NCBI GenBank assembly: GCA_900546365.1
Contig: URCF01000018.1
Location: 1 to 36,775, forward strand
Direction: 5' to 3'
DNA length: 36,775 nt
Source: an uncultured Porphyromonadaceae bacterium
Lineage (GTDB): Bacteria > Bacteroidota > Bacteroidia > Bacteroidales > Muribaculaceae
Position numbers and translations under genes: made by a program. Below the pieces are notes generated by a model, which was not told the DNA's origin, ran no database searches, and worked only from the letters and a program-made list of their open reading frames with translations. Position 1 is the stretch's first letter; every line of letters begins with the position of its first letter. This document shows, one piece after another, positions 6,727 to 16,462 of the stretch.

Positions 6727-9700
6727 TCATTTTTTAATTTTCAAAGTGCGTGTCAAGGAGCCGGATTCGGACACTTTTATTAGATAAATGCCCTGAGCGT
6801 CAATGCTGACAAAGATATTTTGTCCGGCGGTGATTGAAGCGGATTTTTGAGCCATCAGCAAGCCGTTGGTGCCATACACCTCCACCGTGTAGTTGCCGGC
6901 GTTGGCAAAATGCAGCAGCAATCCGTCGGTAACGGTATATGCCTCCACACCGGAGCTGTTGCTGCCGGGTGCGGATATGATGGCATCCGTGGAACTGATG
7001 GTGAACACAGGGTAGGATTTAGTGTCCGCACCAAGAGGGTTGGAGAGGGTGAGGGACACGGTGTAGTCCCCGTTCTTGATGTTGGTGCCCGGCAGCAGAG
7101 TGGCGTGTCCTTCGGTGTCGCTGCCAATCGGATTGGTAATAGAGCCTAAAGTGGTGTTCCATTGCGGGAGGGTTGTGACAATATTTGCGTCGCCGGCCAC
7201 GAGCGGCGATCCTGCCGATACAATGGGGTGGATAGGAGTTTGAAGTTCATACATTCCCTCAATATTTCTGTTGATGTAATCAAACAGATATGATTTCACC
7301 TCTTTCCGGCCCTTGGACACAAACCCGAAGTCGGAGTCGGGTTCAGATTCCAAATCCCAGAAAGCAATAACATCGTCGGGAAGATTGTCAAGTGCGCCCA
7401 AACCATTCTTTGACAGTATGACATCCTCCTGTGTCATGGCTTTGCCCCACACCTGAAAATCGTCGATGGCACCATACAAGGCTGACATACCGTTGGGGCC
7501 GACACCACCCACAACAATCCAGTCATATGGAGTTATCGGGAATTGGTCAGCACATGGTCCGGTCTCTGCCACATCACTGCCATAAGCGGAAGCGATGGAT
7601 TGATAGTCTGGGGTGTCTGCAAGGTTGGTCCATCCTGATGAGCCAATGAGGGTTTCACGGTCATCGCTTGACATATTGGCCCAGGATCTGATGGTCAGTA
7701 GCTTACCGTTGAGGTAGAACCGTGTGCGGAGATATTTACCGTTTTCGTATTCGAACACATACACAAGGTGATTCCATTTCTTGAGCCCGAGATTTCCGTC
7801 ATAGTCGCAATAGAGCCTGTTGCCATAGGTTGCACCATCCATTCGTTTGGCAAAGCCGCCATCCAGGCCATCGTTGCGGAACGAGCCGTTGGTGGTTCTG
7901 CTCCAGAAGTATCCGTAGCAGTTGAGTGGCCATGAACTGTTTCTGTTTTCAATCAGCATCAATGAGCAGGGGTTGTTGCTGGCATATTCGTCAACTTTGA
8001 GCCAGAAAGCAACGGAGAAGCTCTCGTAGGAATCAATACCGAGGTCGCTAACCTTGACACCAAACGGTTTGTAGTCAAGCACCACCCCTTTGGAGGTTTT
8101 GCCATCGGCTTCCCTTGCGGAGTAGCGTAGTGTGAGATCGTTACCGGATTGGATGTCGATTCTGTTTTCTTCCGGCTCAAAACCGTCCACGCTGAGCGAT
8201 TCAATCACGGGTTTGCGTCCGCTGCCCCGGGGCGTGACCACAATAGCGGCTATGTGGTTCATGCCGTTGACCACCACATCATATTGTCCCGGACGGTCAA
8301 GTCCATCGGGGATGTTGATGCCTGAGGCGTTGTCGGCGGAGGCCACAGTGACGCCGTAATCGTCCTTGATTTGCCAGGAGGCGGCCGGAGCTTTCGGGTC
8401 AACGAACTTCACGGAGATTGGTTCGTTGATGTAAACCGGGGTATCAGACACCTCTATGTCGTCGGAGGTGGAGTAGTCGCCCAGAGGCATCATTTCGCTC
8501 CAGGCAATTTCCGATTCATTACCGAAGTCGAGTGAAACAGCGCTGACGCCGAACTGTATGGAAGAAGCGTTTGCTGCCGGAGCGGCGAATATCATGCCAG
8601 CCCACGATGTTGTGGTGCCCATGAACTTCGGCTCGGGGTCGGCGTCGGTGCGGCTCCACAGCCGGAACAAAGAGGTGTTCACATCGAGATTGTAAACCGG
8701 ATTGCCGGGGATGTTGGTGTTGCTCATCTTGTAGAAAATCTTGCCGTCAATGCCATTATAATTGTTGGCGAGCACTTTGGCGCGGGTGATGACAGGAGGA
8801 TTGGGTGTGGCGTAGGAGCTGTGGGTGAGAGAAATTTCACCGATCAACAGCTCGAGGTCACGGGCGTTGGATATTTTGAGGCCAAGAGCAGCCATGGTGT
8901 TTCCTGATAGATTGTTGCGCGAGGACATTTTTATGGTTTTCACTTGCCACTGCCGTAGTTGCAATGAGCCGTCGGCATAGGTGGAGGAGTATGTGTTGCC
9001 ATCGGAGTCGAACAGTTTGCCGTAATTTCCTTGAGCCTGAGTGGCTTCATCACCAACATTTGACCACACGAGTTCCAGATCGCCGGAACCTTTGATCACC
9101 TTGTAGCGAATGGTGAGGGTGGTGTTGTTCTTGATGTTGAAGTTGGTTTTGAACAGGTGGAGGTAGTCGGAGGTATTGTTGTCGGCAGTAATCATCAGGG
9201 AAGATCCTCCCATATAAGCGTCCTCCCATGTGATGTTGGTTCGGATGTTGTCGGACGGTTCGGAGCCGAGATATTCACCGGAACTCCAGAAGCGCCATGT
9301 AGGCATATAGTCCTGCACGCCGATATTGTACCACTCACGGGAGAGGGATGTGGCTCCTTTCCAATTGTAGAAAGTGCCGTTGCCGATGTTGAAAAAAGTG
9401 ACAAAAGGCTCCTTTGTCAAATCCCATCCCAAGGAAGAGCGGGCTTCCATATATCGCGACATGCCCATGAAGTTGAGACTTGGAATCATGTCGTCGCACG
9501 GAGTCAATTTGTAGAGTGGGTTGCGTTTGCCGTTGGTGAACCATTGCTCGAGCAGCAGTTGGTAATTGGTTTGCCTGGTTTTGTCGTTGAAGATATGTTT
9601 TACATCTCTTCCGGAGTCGTAGTTGCGGTAGCTCCAGAATGAATTGGCATTAAAGTTGTGCAGAATGCAGATGGAGTAGGGCAAAGACAGATGTGTGATC

Positions 9701-10647
9701 CAGTCGGGTGTATTCCCGATATCCCCTGAGAGGGAGGTAGTCTGGGTATATAAGTCGCGGGGATCACGTCCGGTGGCTTCAATTCCGGACGCGGTTTGAT
9801 TCAGCGAGGAGTAGATGTTCCATTTGTTTCCGAGCACCAGCGCGGAGCGTGGCTCGGTGTTGTAGCCGAAAGTTTCGTAGAAGTCGGAGCTAAGTCGGTC
9901 GTAGTTAGTGACGGCACCGTCGTCGTTGGTGCGGCTATACCAAATGTTCTCAAATGCAGGCTGATATTGCTTCATCCATTTGGTGAGCTTGCCGTGCAGG
10001 CCTTGAAGGTTGGCCATCAGATTTTTGCCATTTGAAAACTGTGAGTCGTAGGCAAGGCCATCCACGCCGTGGTAGAGTAGAAATTTGCCTAATTTCTCAA
10101 CACCCTCATCGGAGTTGAAGTTTCCGATGCCGTCAAGGCAGCCGGCCCATCCGGAGGTGATGTCACCGTAGGGAATCGTGGCGGTGCCGGACACAAGCAC
10201 ACCGTTTTTGTGCGCAACATCTGCCATAGCTCCAGGCACCCACCCGAAGGGAGAGTTGCGGTTGGAGAAGTGTGTGACATAGCTCCAGGTGGAGAACACT
10301 TCGGAGTCGAATCGAGCGTTGGGCAACGGATTGTTGAGTGGCATCCAAAGGAGTAGTCGCTTGTTTTCGGATTCAAGCTTAGTCTTGTCGATTTGTGTGG
10401 CCGAGTTGGTGAAGCAAGGTTTCAAAGCCACGCGTCCGATGAAAAACTCTTCATCTTCCCACTCCGCGGAGTTGCCATCGGCATCGTAGGTGGTGGCAAT
10501 CTGCTTGCCCGGTTCCCATTGATTGACATACTTGTGGAGCAGCTGCCCGTTTGGGGTGGTGATGTATCCGTTGCGGAGCTGCTGACTGTGGGCTGCTGAG
10601 CAAGCAAGGGCGAGGGCTGCCAACGACAGGAAGGTGAATTTGTTCAT
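6727..10647 (-). CDS. secreted GH85-like protein (endo-beta-N-acetylglucosaminidase family) with LamG, PKD-like and T9SS sorting domains
   Basis: 1306 residues. Order: signal peptide (1-21, ending AHS), GH85-like barrel about 95-470, jelly-roll domain about 470-610, Ig-like segments about 615-850, LamG/concanavalin domain about 855-1075, PKD-like domain about 1095-1220, and a type A T9SS C-terminal sorting domain about 1235-1306. GH85 enzymes cut the chitobiose core of N-glycans using an Asn and a Glu in a DG-x3-N-x-E motif. Here that segment reads GVDGLAYDSQ (194-203), so Asn is Asp201 and Glu is Gln203. It therefore may bind N-glycans without cutting them, or use another mechanism. It should be exported and anchored to the cell surface. 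It is a single gene, divergent from the efflux operon. Confidence 0.8.
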   Translation of the reverse strand: MNKFTFLSLAALALACSAAHSQQLRNGYITTPNGQLLHKYVNQWEPGKQIATTYDADGNSAEWEDEEFFIGRVALKPCFTNSATQIDKTKLESENKRLLLWMPLNNPLPNARFDSEVFSTWSYVTHFSNRNSPFGWVPGAMADVAHKNGVLVSGTATIPYGDITSGWAGCLDGIGNFNSDEGVEKLGKFLLYHGVDGLAYDSQFSNGKNLMANLQGLHGKLTKWMKQYQPAFENIWYSRTNDDGAVTNYDRLSSDFYETFGYNTEPRSALVLGNKWNIYSSLNQTASGIEATGRDPRDLYTQTTSLSGDIGNTPDWITHLSLPYSICILHNFNANSFWSYRNYDSGRDVKHIFNDKTRQTNYQLLLEQWFTNGKRNPLYKLTPCDDMIPSLNFMGMSRYMEARSSLGWDLTKEPFVTFFNIGNGTFYNWKGATSLSREWYNIGVQDYMPTWRFWSSGEYLGSEPSDNIRTNITWEDAYMGGSSLMITADNNTSDYLHLFKTNFNIKNNTTLTIRYKVIKGSGDLELVWSNVGDEATQAQGNYGKLFDSDGNTYSSTYADGSLQLRQWQVKTIKMSSRNNLSGNTMAALGLKISNARDLELLIGEISLTHSSYATPNPPVITRAKVLANNYNGIDGKIFYKMSNTNIPGNPVYNLDVNTSLFRLWSRTDADPEPKFMGTTTSWAGMIFAAPAANASSIQFGVSAVSLDFGNESEIAWSEMMPLGDYSTSDDIEVSDTPVYINEPISVKFVDPKAPAASWQIKDDYGVTVASADNASGINIPDGLDRPGQYDVVVNGMNHIAAIVVTPRGSGRKPVIESLSVDGFEPEENRIDIQSGNDLTLRYSAREADGKTSKGVVLDYKPFGVKVSDLGIDSYESFSVAFWLKVDEYASNNPCSLMLIENRNSSWPLNCYGYFWSRTTNGSFRNDGLDGGFAKRMDGATYGNRLYCDYDGNLGLKKWNHLVYVFEYENGKYLRTRFYLNGKLLTIRSWANMSSDDRETLIGSSGWTNLADTPDYQSIASAYGSDVAETGPCADQFPITPYDWIVVGGVGPNGMSALYGAIDDFQVWGKAMTQEDVILSKNGLGALDNLPDDVIAFWDLESEPDSDFGFVSKGRKEVKSYLFDYINRNIEGMYELQTPIHPIVSAGSPLVAGDANIVTTLPQWNTTLGSITNPIGSDTEGHATLLPGTNIKNGDYTVSLTLSNPLGADTKSYPVFTISSTDAIISAPGSNSSGVEAYTVTDGLLLHFANAGNYTVEVYGTNGLLMAQKSASITAGQNIFVSIDAQGIYLIKVSESGSLTRTLKIKK

Positions 10648-10654
10648 GGCTGTA

Positions 10655-10768
10655 TTTTTGGTTATTAGTGTATTATGGGGTGCAAGTTAGTAAAAAAATG
10701 TGAAGAGAGAAAATTTTGCATGATGATGTGCAACTTTTTGGTTGTATGTGGCGTCTAATAACCAAAAA
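10655..10768. repeat. 14-bp inverted repeat flanking the divergent start region
   Basis: CTAATAACCAAAAA occurs on the plus strand at 10755-10768 and exactly reverse-complemented at 10655-10668, so each copy lies in the 5' untranslated region of one of the two divergent genes (7 bases before the ATG at 10647 and 32 bases before the ATG at 10801). It could be a shared regulator site or a shared translation-enhancing leader element. Confidence 0.5.
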
Positions 10769-10800
10769 CCAAGAAATCAATCATCACACGGCTTGCAGTC

Positions 10801-11466
10801 ATGGGCAATATCATAAAGCTTCAAGATGTAAACAAAACTTATTTCGGCGCGGTGCCGCTGCATGTGCTCAAGGATATAAACCTCGAGATAGAGCGCGGCG
10901 AATTAGTGTCGATTATGGGTGCTTCCGGCTCGGGAAAATCCACCTTACTTAATATACTCGGTATTCTGGACAATTACGATTCGGGGTCGTACCACCTCGA
11001 CGGGGTGCTGATAAAGAATCTCAGCGAGAACCGCGCCGCCGAGTTGCGCAACCGCATGATAGGGTTTGTGTTTCAGTCGTTCAACCTCATCAACTATAAG
11101 AATGCGATAGAGAATGTGGCCCTGCCGCTGTTCTATCAGGGTGTGGGGCGCAAGAAGCGCAACCTGCTGGCTATGGAGCAGTTGGAGCGGATGGGACTCG
11201 CCGACCGCGCTACCCACCTGCCCACCGAGATGTCGGGCGGACAGAAGCAGCGTGTGGCGATAGCCCGGTCGCTGATCACCAAGCCGTCGATAATCCTTGC
11301 CGATGAACCCACGGGAGCTCTTGACTCGCGCACTTCGCGCGATGTGATGGAGGTGTTCCGTCAGCTCAACGCCGAGGGTATGACAGTGGTGATAGTGACA
11401 CACGACCCCGGAGTGGGAGAGCAGACCAGCAGGGTGATTAGAATATCCGACGGTATGATTGTATAG
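10801..11466 (+). CDS. ABC transporter ATP-binding protein (MacB/LolD type)
   Basis: Cytoplasmic ATPase of an exporter, 221 residues. Walker A GASGSGKST about 40-48, signature MSGGQ about 144-148, Walker B ILADEP about 164-169, and an H-loop THD near 201-203 are all present, so it should hydrolyse ATP. Its length is that of the stand-alone MacB/LolD class. The stop is 3 bases before the start of the first permease, and the five genes run without gaps, so they are one operon that forms a tripartite pump. Confidence 0.93.
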   Translation: MGNIIKLQDVNKTYFGAVPLHVLKDINLEIERGELVSIMGASGSGKSTLLNILGILDNYDSGSYHLDGVLIKNLSENRAAELRNRMIGFVFQSFNLINYKNAIENVALPLFYQGVGRKKRNLLAMEQLERMGLADRATHLPTEMSGGQKQRVAIARSLITKPSIILADEPTGALDSRTSRDVMEVFRQLNAEGMTVVIVTHDPGVGEQTSRVIRISDGMIV

Positions 11467-11469
11467 GCT

Positions 11470-12690
11470 ATGTGGGAACTGCTTCATGAAATAGCGCAGA
11501 CATTGCGCCACAACAAGCTCCGCACCTCGCTCACCGGATTTGCCGTGGCATGGGGCATATTCATGCTGATAGTGCTGCTGGGGATGAGCCGCGGCGTGGT
11601 CAACTCGTTTGACAGCAAGTCGGATCCGCAGCGGTCCAACTCGATGAGTGTGTGGGGTGGCATGACCTCCAAGCCGTACAAGGGTTACAAGGAGTGGCGC
11701 TGGATACGCCTCAAGGGCTCCGACATGGAGCCGATAAAGCATTACAATGCCGAGCAGGTGGCGAGTGTGACCGCCAACACCTCGCTCGATAGCGCGAAAG
11801 TGTCCACCACCAAGGATTATCTTACCGATGCTGTGGGAGGCGTGTATCCATCGGCCCTCAGCCGCTACGGGCTCAAGATGGTGGCGGGGAGGTTCATCAA
11901 CGACCGCGACCTCGAGCAGGCGCGCAAGGTGATTACGCTTCATGCCGAGAATGCCGCGCTGCTGTTCGGCTCGCCCGAGGCGGCGGTGGGTAAGCGCGTC
12001 AACGCCATGGGGCTGTCGTGGCTGGTGGTGGGTGTGTTCACTCAGAATTGGGACAAGACAAGCTATGTGCCGTTCACCACAGCGATGAATCTGCAAGGAT
12101 ATTCCGACTATGTGCACGAGATAGTGGTGGAGGCCCGCGACCTCAACAATGCCGCCGATGGCGAGAGGCTTGAGAGCGGCATACGTGAGGCTATGGCCAA
12201 AACCCGCGAGTTTGACCCCGACGACCGCGGCGCGGTGCATATATGGAACCGCTTCGAGGGGTATCTGCAGCAGAAAACAGCCATGAACATCCTCAACCTC
12301 GCGGTGTGGCTCATCGGTATCTTCACCCTGCTGAGCGGTATTGTGGGAGTGAGCAACATAATGTTTGTGTCGGTGCGTGAGCGCACCCATGAGATAGGAA
12401 TCCGCCGCGCCATCGGTGCCAAGCCCCGCATCATCTGGGCTCAGATAGTGCTGGAAAGCGTGGCTGTCACCACTCTGTTTGGCTACATAGGCATATTCCT
12501 CGGGATGGTGGTGATGCAGGTGGTCAACTCGCTGTTCGGCAGCAGCGAGTTCCTGAAAAATCCCACCGTTGATCTCGTCATGGCGCTGGAGGTGACTCTT
12601 GTGCTTATAGTGGCCGGTGCTATGGCGGGATTGTTCCCTGCCATCAAGGCAACGAAAGTGAAACCGGTGGAAGCCCTAAGAGACGAATGA
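11470..12690 (+). CDS. ABC transporter permease (MacB/FtsX family), first copy
   Basis: Inner-membrane permease of 406 residues: one N-terminal membrane helix (about 21-41), a large periplasmic MacB-type domain (about 45-275), and three C-terminal helices (FtsX domain, about 285-400). The cytoplasmic coupling segment after the second helix (RERTHEIGIRRAIGA) is typical of MacB permeases. In MacB systems this type of permease does not move substrate through the membrane but drives periplasmic substrate out through TolC (family knowledge). It probably forms a heterodimer with the next gene. The cargo (peptide, macrolide, lipid or toxin) is not shown by the sequence. Confidence 0.92.
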   Translation: MWELLHEIAQTLRHNKLRTSLTGFAVAWGIFMLIVLLGMSRGVVNSFDSKSDPQRSNSMSVWGGMTSKPYKGYKEWRWIRLKGSDMEPIKHYNAEQVASVTANTSLDSAKVSTTKDYLTDAVGGVYPSALSRYGLKMVAGRFINDRDLEQARKVITLHAENAALLFGSPEAAVGKRVNAMGLSWLVVGVFTQNWDKTSYVPFTTAMNLQGYSDYVHEIVVEARDLNNAADGERLESGIREAMAKTREFDPDDRGAVHIWNRFEGYLQQKTAMNILNLAVWLIGIFTLLSGIVGVSNIMFVSVRERTHEIGIRRAIGAKPRIIWAQIVLESVAVTTLFGYIGIFLGMVVMQVVNSLFGSSEFLKNPTVDLVMALEVTLVLIVAGAMAGLFPAIKATKVKPVEALRDE

Positions 12691-12691
12691 T

Positions 12692-13939
12692 ATGAGAAAT
12701 CCGATATTCGACATAGACAACTGGCGCGAGATTGGTGCCACATTGGCGCGGAACAAAACGCGCACGTTCCTCACAGCTTTCGGTATATTCTGGGGCACGG
12801 CGATGCTCGCCATGCTGCTCGGCGGCGCCGAGGGGCTTGAAGGTATGCTCAAACGCAACTTCCAAGGATTCTCCACCAATATGGCATTCGCGGGGTCGGG
12901 TCGCACCTCGATGAGTTATAAAGGATTCAACAAAGGTATGTCGTGGGATATCACCGACCGCGACATCGAGGATATAATCCGGATCACTCCGCATATCGAT
13001 GCGTTGTCGCGCATGACCCAAGCAGGGGTGACCGTGGTGGCCGGATCGCAGTCAAAATCGTGCAGTGCCATGGGCGTGGAGGCTGATTTTTCCAAAATCC
13101 AGATTCCGGTATTGTACTCCGGACGGTTCATCAACAGCAGCGATGTGAAGCAGAGCCTGAAGGTGGCAGTGCTGGGCAAGAATGTGGCCGGAGAGCTGTT
13201 CGGTTCAGCGTCGCCCGTGGGAAAAAGTGTGAATATCAACGGTATATATTTCACTGTGATAGGCGTTGCGGGGCAGAAGGGGGAGGCTTCGATAGGAGGC
13301 CGCATGGACGACTCCGTGGTGCTTCCGTTCACCACCTTGCGCCGGGCTTTCTATCCGGGCACCGATGTGGGTTACTTTGTGTTCAACGCTGCCCAGGGTT
13401 ACACCCCCACTCAGCTGAAGCCGTATATCGACCGTGTGTTCAAGGCCAACCATCCCATCAATCCCAAGGATGACAATTATATGTGGTTTGGCGATGTGTC
13501 GGAGCAATTCAAGATGGTGGACAATCTGTTTCTTGGTGTGAGCATCCTGGCATTCTTCGTAGGGTTCGGCACCTTGCTTGCCGGTATCATCGGAGTAGGC
13601 AATATCATGTGGATAATAGTGAAGGAGCGCACGCAGGAGATCGGCATCCGCCGCGCCATCGGTGCCAAACCACGCGACATAATAGTGCAGATACTTTCGG
13701 AAGGGATGGTGCTCACTGCTGTGGCCGGTACCGCCGGGGTGTCGTTTGCCACCATAGTACTGTTCTTAGTCAACAAAGCCACCACCGACCCGGTGCTGGG
13801 AAGCGCCCATTTCGAGCTGTCGTTCACCACCGCCGTCGGCATCATGCTGGTGTTTCTGGTGCTCGGCACGGCGGCGGGCCTCATTCCGTCGGTCAAGGCG
13901 ATGCGCATCAAGCCTGTGGAAGCTATAAATGAAAAATAA
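12692..13939 (+). CDS. ABC transporter permease (MacB/FtsX family), second copy
   Basis: A 415-residue paralogue of the gene before it, starting 1 base after its stop. It has the same plan: N-terminal helix (about 23-43), MacB periplasmic domain, three C-terminal FtsX helices, and the same coupling segment (RTQEIGIRRAIGA). Two different permease genes with a single ATPase gene suggest a heterodimeric MacB-like pump. It ends 17 bases before the adaptor start chosen below. Confidence 0.92.
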   Translation: MRNPIFDIDNWREIGATLARNKTRTFLTAFGIFWGTAMLAMLLGGAEGLEGMLKRNFQGFSTNMAFAGSGRTSMSYKGFNKGMSWDITDRDIEDIIRITPHIDALSRMTQAGVTVVAGSQSKSCSAMGVEADFSKIQIPVLYSGRFINSSDVKQSLKVAVLGKNVAGELFGSASPVGKSVNINGIYFTVIGVAGQKGEASIGGRMDDSVVLPFTTLRRAFYPGTDVGYFVFNAAQGYTPTQLKPYIDRVFKANHPINPKDDNYMWFGDVSEQFKMVDNLFLGVSILAFFVGFGTLLAGIIGVGNIMWIIVKERTQEIGIRRAIGAKPRDIIVQILSEGMVLTAVAGTAGVSFATIVLFLVNKATTDPVLGSAHFELSFTTAVGIMLVFLVLGTAAGLIPSVKAMRIKPVEAINEK

Positions 13940-13955
13940 ACAACGAGATATAACG

Positions 13956-15050
13956 ATGAAAAAGTTCTTCAAAATTTTGCTATGGGTGATAGTAGCCCTG
14001 ATTTTTGCGGGCACATTCGTGTTCCTCTATCTCAACTCCCGTCCCAAGGAGGAGAAGTATGCCATAGTGCAGCCCAAAATCGACTCGGTGGAGCGGTCAA
14101 CCGTGCTCACCGGCAAGATAGAGCCGCGCGATGAGATTCAAATCAAGCCGCAGATTTCCGGCATCATCACTGAGATATGTGTGGAGCCCGGCGACATGGT
14201 GAAAGAGGGCGATATCATAGCCAAAATCAAGGTGATTCCCGAGGCTTCGCAGCTGTCGAGCGCCGAAGGGAGGGTGAACACTGCCACTATCAACCTTGAG
14301 GATGCGCGCCTCAAGCATGAGCGCAACACCAAGCTATACGAGCGCAAGGTGATAAGCCGCGAGGAGTTTGAGGGTACGAAGACAGCCTACGAGAACGCTC
14401 AGGCTGAGCTTGCCTCGGCCCGCGATGCTGTCAATATCGTGCGTCAGGGTGTGAGCCGCTACAATGCCGACGAAAGCAACACCATGGTGCGTGCCACAAT
14501 CACCGGACTGGTACTTGATGTGCCGGTGAAAGTGGGTACTTCGGTGATTCAGGCCAATACATTCAACGATGGCACCACTGTGGCCACCATCGCTGATATG
14601 AACAATCTGATATTCAAGGGAAATGTGGACGAAACCGAGGTGGGACAGCTGGCCGTGGGTATGCCGATGACCATCACCATAGGAGCGCTCCCTGAAGTGT
14701 CGCCGACAGCCGTGCTTGAATATATAGCCCCGAAAGGGACTGAAAACAACGGTGCCAACACCTTTGAAATCAAGGCTGCCATCACGGTGCCCGAGGGTGT
14801 GAGCCTGCGGGCCGGGTACAGTGCCAACGCCGCCGTTACCCTCAGCAAGGCCGCCGATGTGCTCACTGTGCCCGAAGGGGTGGTGGAGTTTGCAGGTGAC
14901 AGCACATTTGTGTATGTGCTCACCGACAGTGTGCCGAAGCAGAAATTCGAGCGTCGTGCCATTGAAACCGGCGTGAGCAACGGTATCAGCATAGAAGTGA
15001 AAAAAGGTATAGATCAATCAGTGAGCCTCCGCGGCGACAAAATCCAATAA
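13956..15050 (+). CDS. periplasmic adaptor (HlyD/MacA-type membrane fusion protein)
   Basis: Bridges the MacB-like permease to TolC in the periplasm. About 364 residues: N-terminal membrane anchor (about 5-25), a lipoyl-type domain (GIITEICVEPGDMVKEGD region), a coiled-coil hairpin about 85-160, a second lipoyl half and a beta-barrel domain about 180-290. I chose the ATG at 13956. An upstream in-frame ATG at 13929 lies inside the previous gene and would only add nine charged residues before the anchor. The gene is followed after 5 bases by the TolC gene, as expected for a full pump operon. Confidence 0.9.
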   Translation: MKKFFKILLWVIVALIFAGTFVFLYLNSRPKEEKYAIVQPKIDSVERSTVLTGKIEPRDEIQIKPQISGIITEICVEPGDMVKEGDIIAKIKVIPEASQLSSAEGRVNTATINLEDARLKHERNTKLYERKVISREEFEGTKTAYENAQAELASARDAVNIVRQGVSRYNADESNTMVRATITGLVLDVPVKVGTSVIQANTFNDGTTVATIADMNNLIFKGNVDETEVGQLAVGMPMTITIGALPEVSPTAVLEYIAPKGTENNGANTFEIKAAITVPEGVSLRAGYSANAAVTLSKAADVLTVPEGVVEFAGDSTFVYVLTDSVPKQKFERRAIETGVSNGISIEVKKGIDQSVSLRGDKIQ

Positions 15051-15055
15051 CCGTC

Positions 15056-16357
15056 ATGAGCAAATATAATATCATAGTTCTGCCGATGGTGCTGGCCGGA
15101 GCTGTGGCCGCAGATGCGGCGCAGCCGTGGAGCCTTGACAGCTGCATCAACTATGCCATAGAGCATAACATCAACATCAAAGCGCGTACTCTGGATGTGG
15201 CGGATGCCGAGCTGAGCGTCACCGAGGCTAAGGACGGGTTCCTTCCCACATTGCAGGCCGGTGCCAGCCAGTCGTTTGACTTCGGCCGCGGATTGACCTC
15301 CGACAACACTTACGCCAACCGCAACACCTCCTCCTTCGGGTGGAACGTGGGGATGTCGTTGCCGTTGTTCCAGGGGTTGCAGAATGTGCGCCGTCTGGCC
15401 TACAGCAAGGCCAACCTCCGCGCCATGGTGGAGCAGAGTGAGGCCGCCAAGGATGATGTGACCCTCAATGTGATATCGCAATATCTGCAGGTGCTTTACA
15501 CCGCTGAGCTACACACTGTGGCCCTCGAGCAGCAGCATATATCGGAGGTGGAGCTGGAACGGCGCAAGGTGCTTCTCGAAGCGGGTAAGATTGCGGAGCT
15601 GGACCTCACGCAGGCCGAGTCGCAGCTTGCTCAGGACAAGGTGACTGCCATCACCACCGCCAACGACCATACCCTTGCGCTTGTGGATCTTGCGCAGCTG
15701 CTGGAGCTTCCCACCGCTGAGGGGTTTGAGGTGCAGCCGCTTCCCGATGAACATTTAGGTCTTATGGGTGCCGATGAGGTTTACCGTCAGGCGCTTGAGT
15801 CGAATCATTCCATCCTCGCGGCGCGGCTCAGCGAGCAGGCCGCTGACAAGAATGTGACCCTTGCCAAGAGCGGTTGGCTGCCCACCTTGTCGCTGTCGGC
15901 GGGGATAGGCAGCAGCTACTATCATCTGTCCGGAACCCGCAATATGCCTTTTCACCGCCAGATGCGCGACAATTTCTCCAAGTCCATCGGATTATCACTG
16001 AGCATACCGATTTTTGACCGGTTCAGCACGCGCAACTCTGTGCGCCGCGCCAAAATACAGCGGCTCAATGCGCAGCTGCAACGCGAGAATGTGGAGTTGA
16101 CAATGTACAAAACCATCCAGCAGGCCTATTATCAGGCCGTTGCCGCCGAGAAAAAGCTCGTTGCCTCGGAAGTGGCAAGCAACTCCACGCTTGCCGCCCT
16201 GAACGCCATGCAGGAGAAATACAACTACGGCAAGGCCAACTCCACCGAGTTTGAGCAGGCCAAAACCGACTACATCCGTTCGCGTTCGGAGGCACTGCAG
16301 GCCAAATACGAGCACCTGCTGCGGCTGAGGATACTGCATTTCTATGCTCGCCAATGA
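15056..16357 (+). CDS. TolC family outer membrane efflux protein
   Basis: Outer membrane exit duct of the tripartite pump, 433 residues. It has a signal peptide (cleavage near residue 22, after AADA), then two OEP repeats rich in long coiled-coil helices, with the conserved start LDSCINYAIEHNINIKA (27-43) and aromatic/glycine beta-barrel stretches near 80-105 and 270-330. A trimer is expected from the family. It is the last gene of the efflux operon. No clear terminator follows in the 105 bases before the Crp/Fnr gene, which has its own promoter. Confidence 0.92.
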   Translation: MSKYNIIVLPMVLAGAVAADAAQPWSLDSCINYAIEHNINIKARTLDVADAELSVTEAKDGFLPTLQAGASQSFDFGRGLTSDNTYANRNTSSFGWNVGMSLPLFQGLQNVRRLAYSKANLRAMVEQSEAAKDDVTLNVISQYLQVLYTAELHTVALEQQHISEVELERRKVLLEAGKIAELDLTQAESQLAQDKVTAITTANDHTLALVDLAQLLELPTAEGFEVQPLPDEHLGLMGADEVYRQALESNHSILAARLSEQAADKNVTLAKSGWLPTLSLSAGIGSSYYHLSGTRNMPFHRQMRDNFSKSIGLSLSIPIFDRFSTRNSVRRAKIQRLNAQLQRENVELTMYKTIQQAYYQAVAAEKKLVASEVASNSTLAALNAMQEKYNYGKANSTEFEQAKTDYIRSRSEALQAKYEHLLRLRILHFYARQ

Positions 16358-16398
16358 CGGCGAAAAGTTGTCAAAAAAGGCAAAACTTCAATGAATTG

Positions 16399-16429
16399 TT
16401 GGGTAAAGTGCCAAAAATCACTAAATTTG
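16399..16429 (+). promoter_or_regulatory. promoter of the Crp/Fnr regulator
   Basis: -7 element TAAATTTG at 16422-16429 fits TAnnTTTG. TTG at 16399-16401 gives a 20-base spacer. A 6-bp inverted repeat (GGCGTT 16431-16436, AACGCC 16453-16458) lies in the leader just before the start codon. Confidence 0.65.
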
Positions 16430-16462
16430 TGGCGTTATACATGAAGTACACAAACGCCAGTT

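Noticed and set aside
10945..12390. 481-codon frame on the minus strand opposite the efflux operon
   Set aside because: Very His-rich antisense shadow of two well-supported ABC genes, a known artefact of GC-rich codon use.
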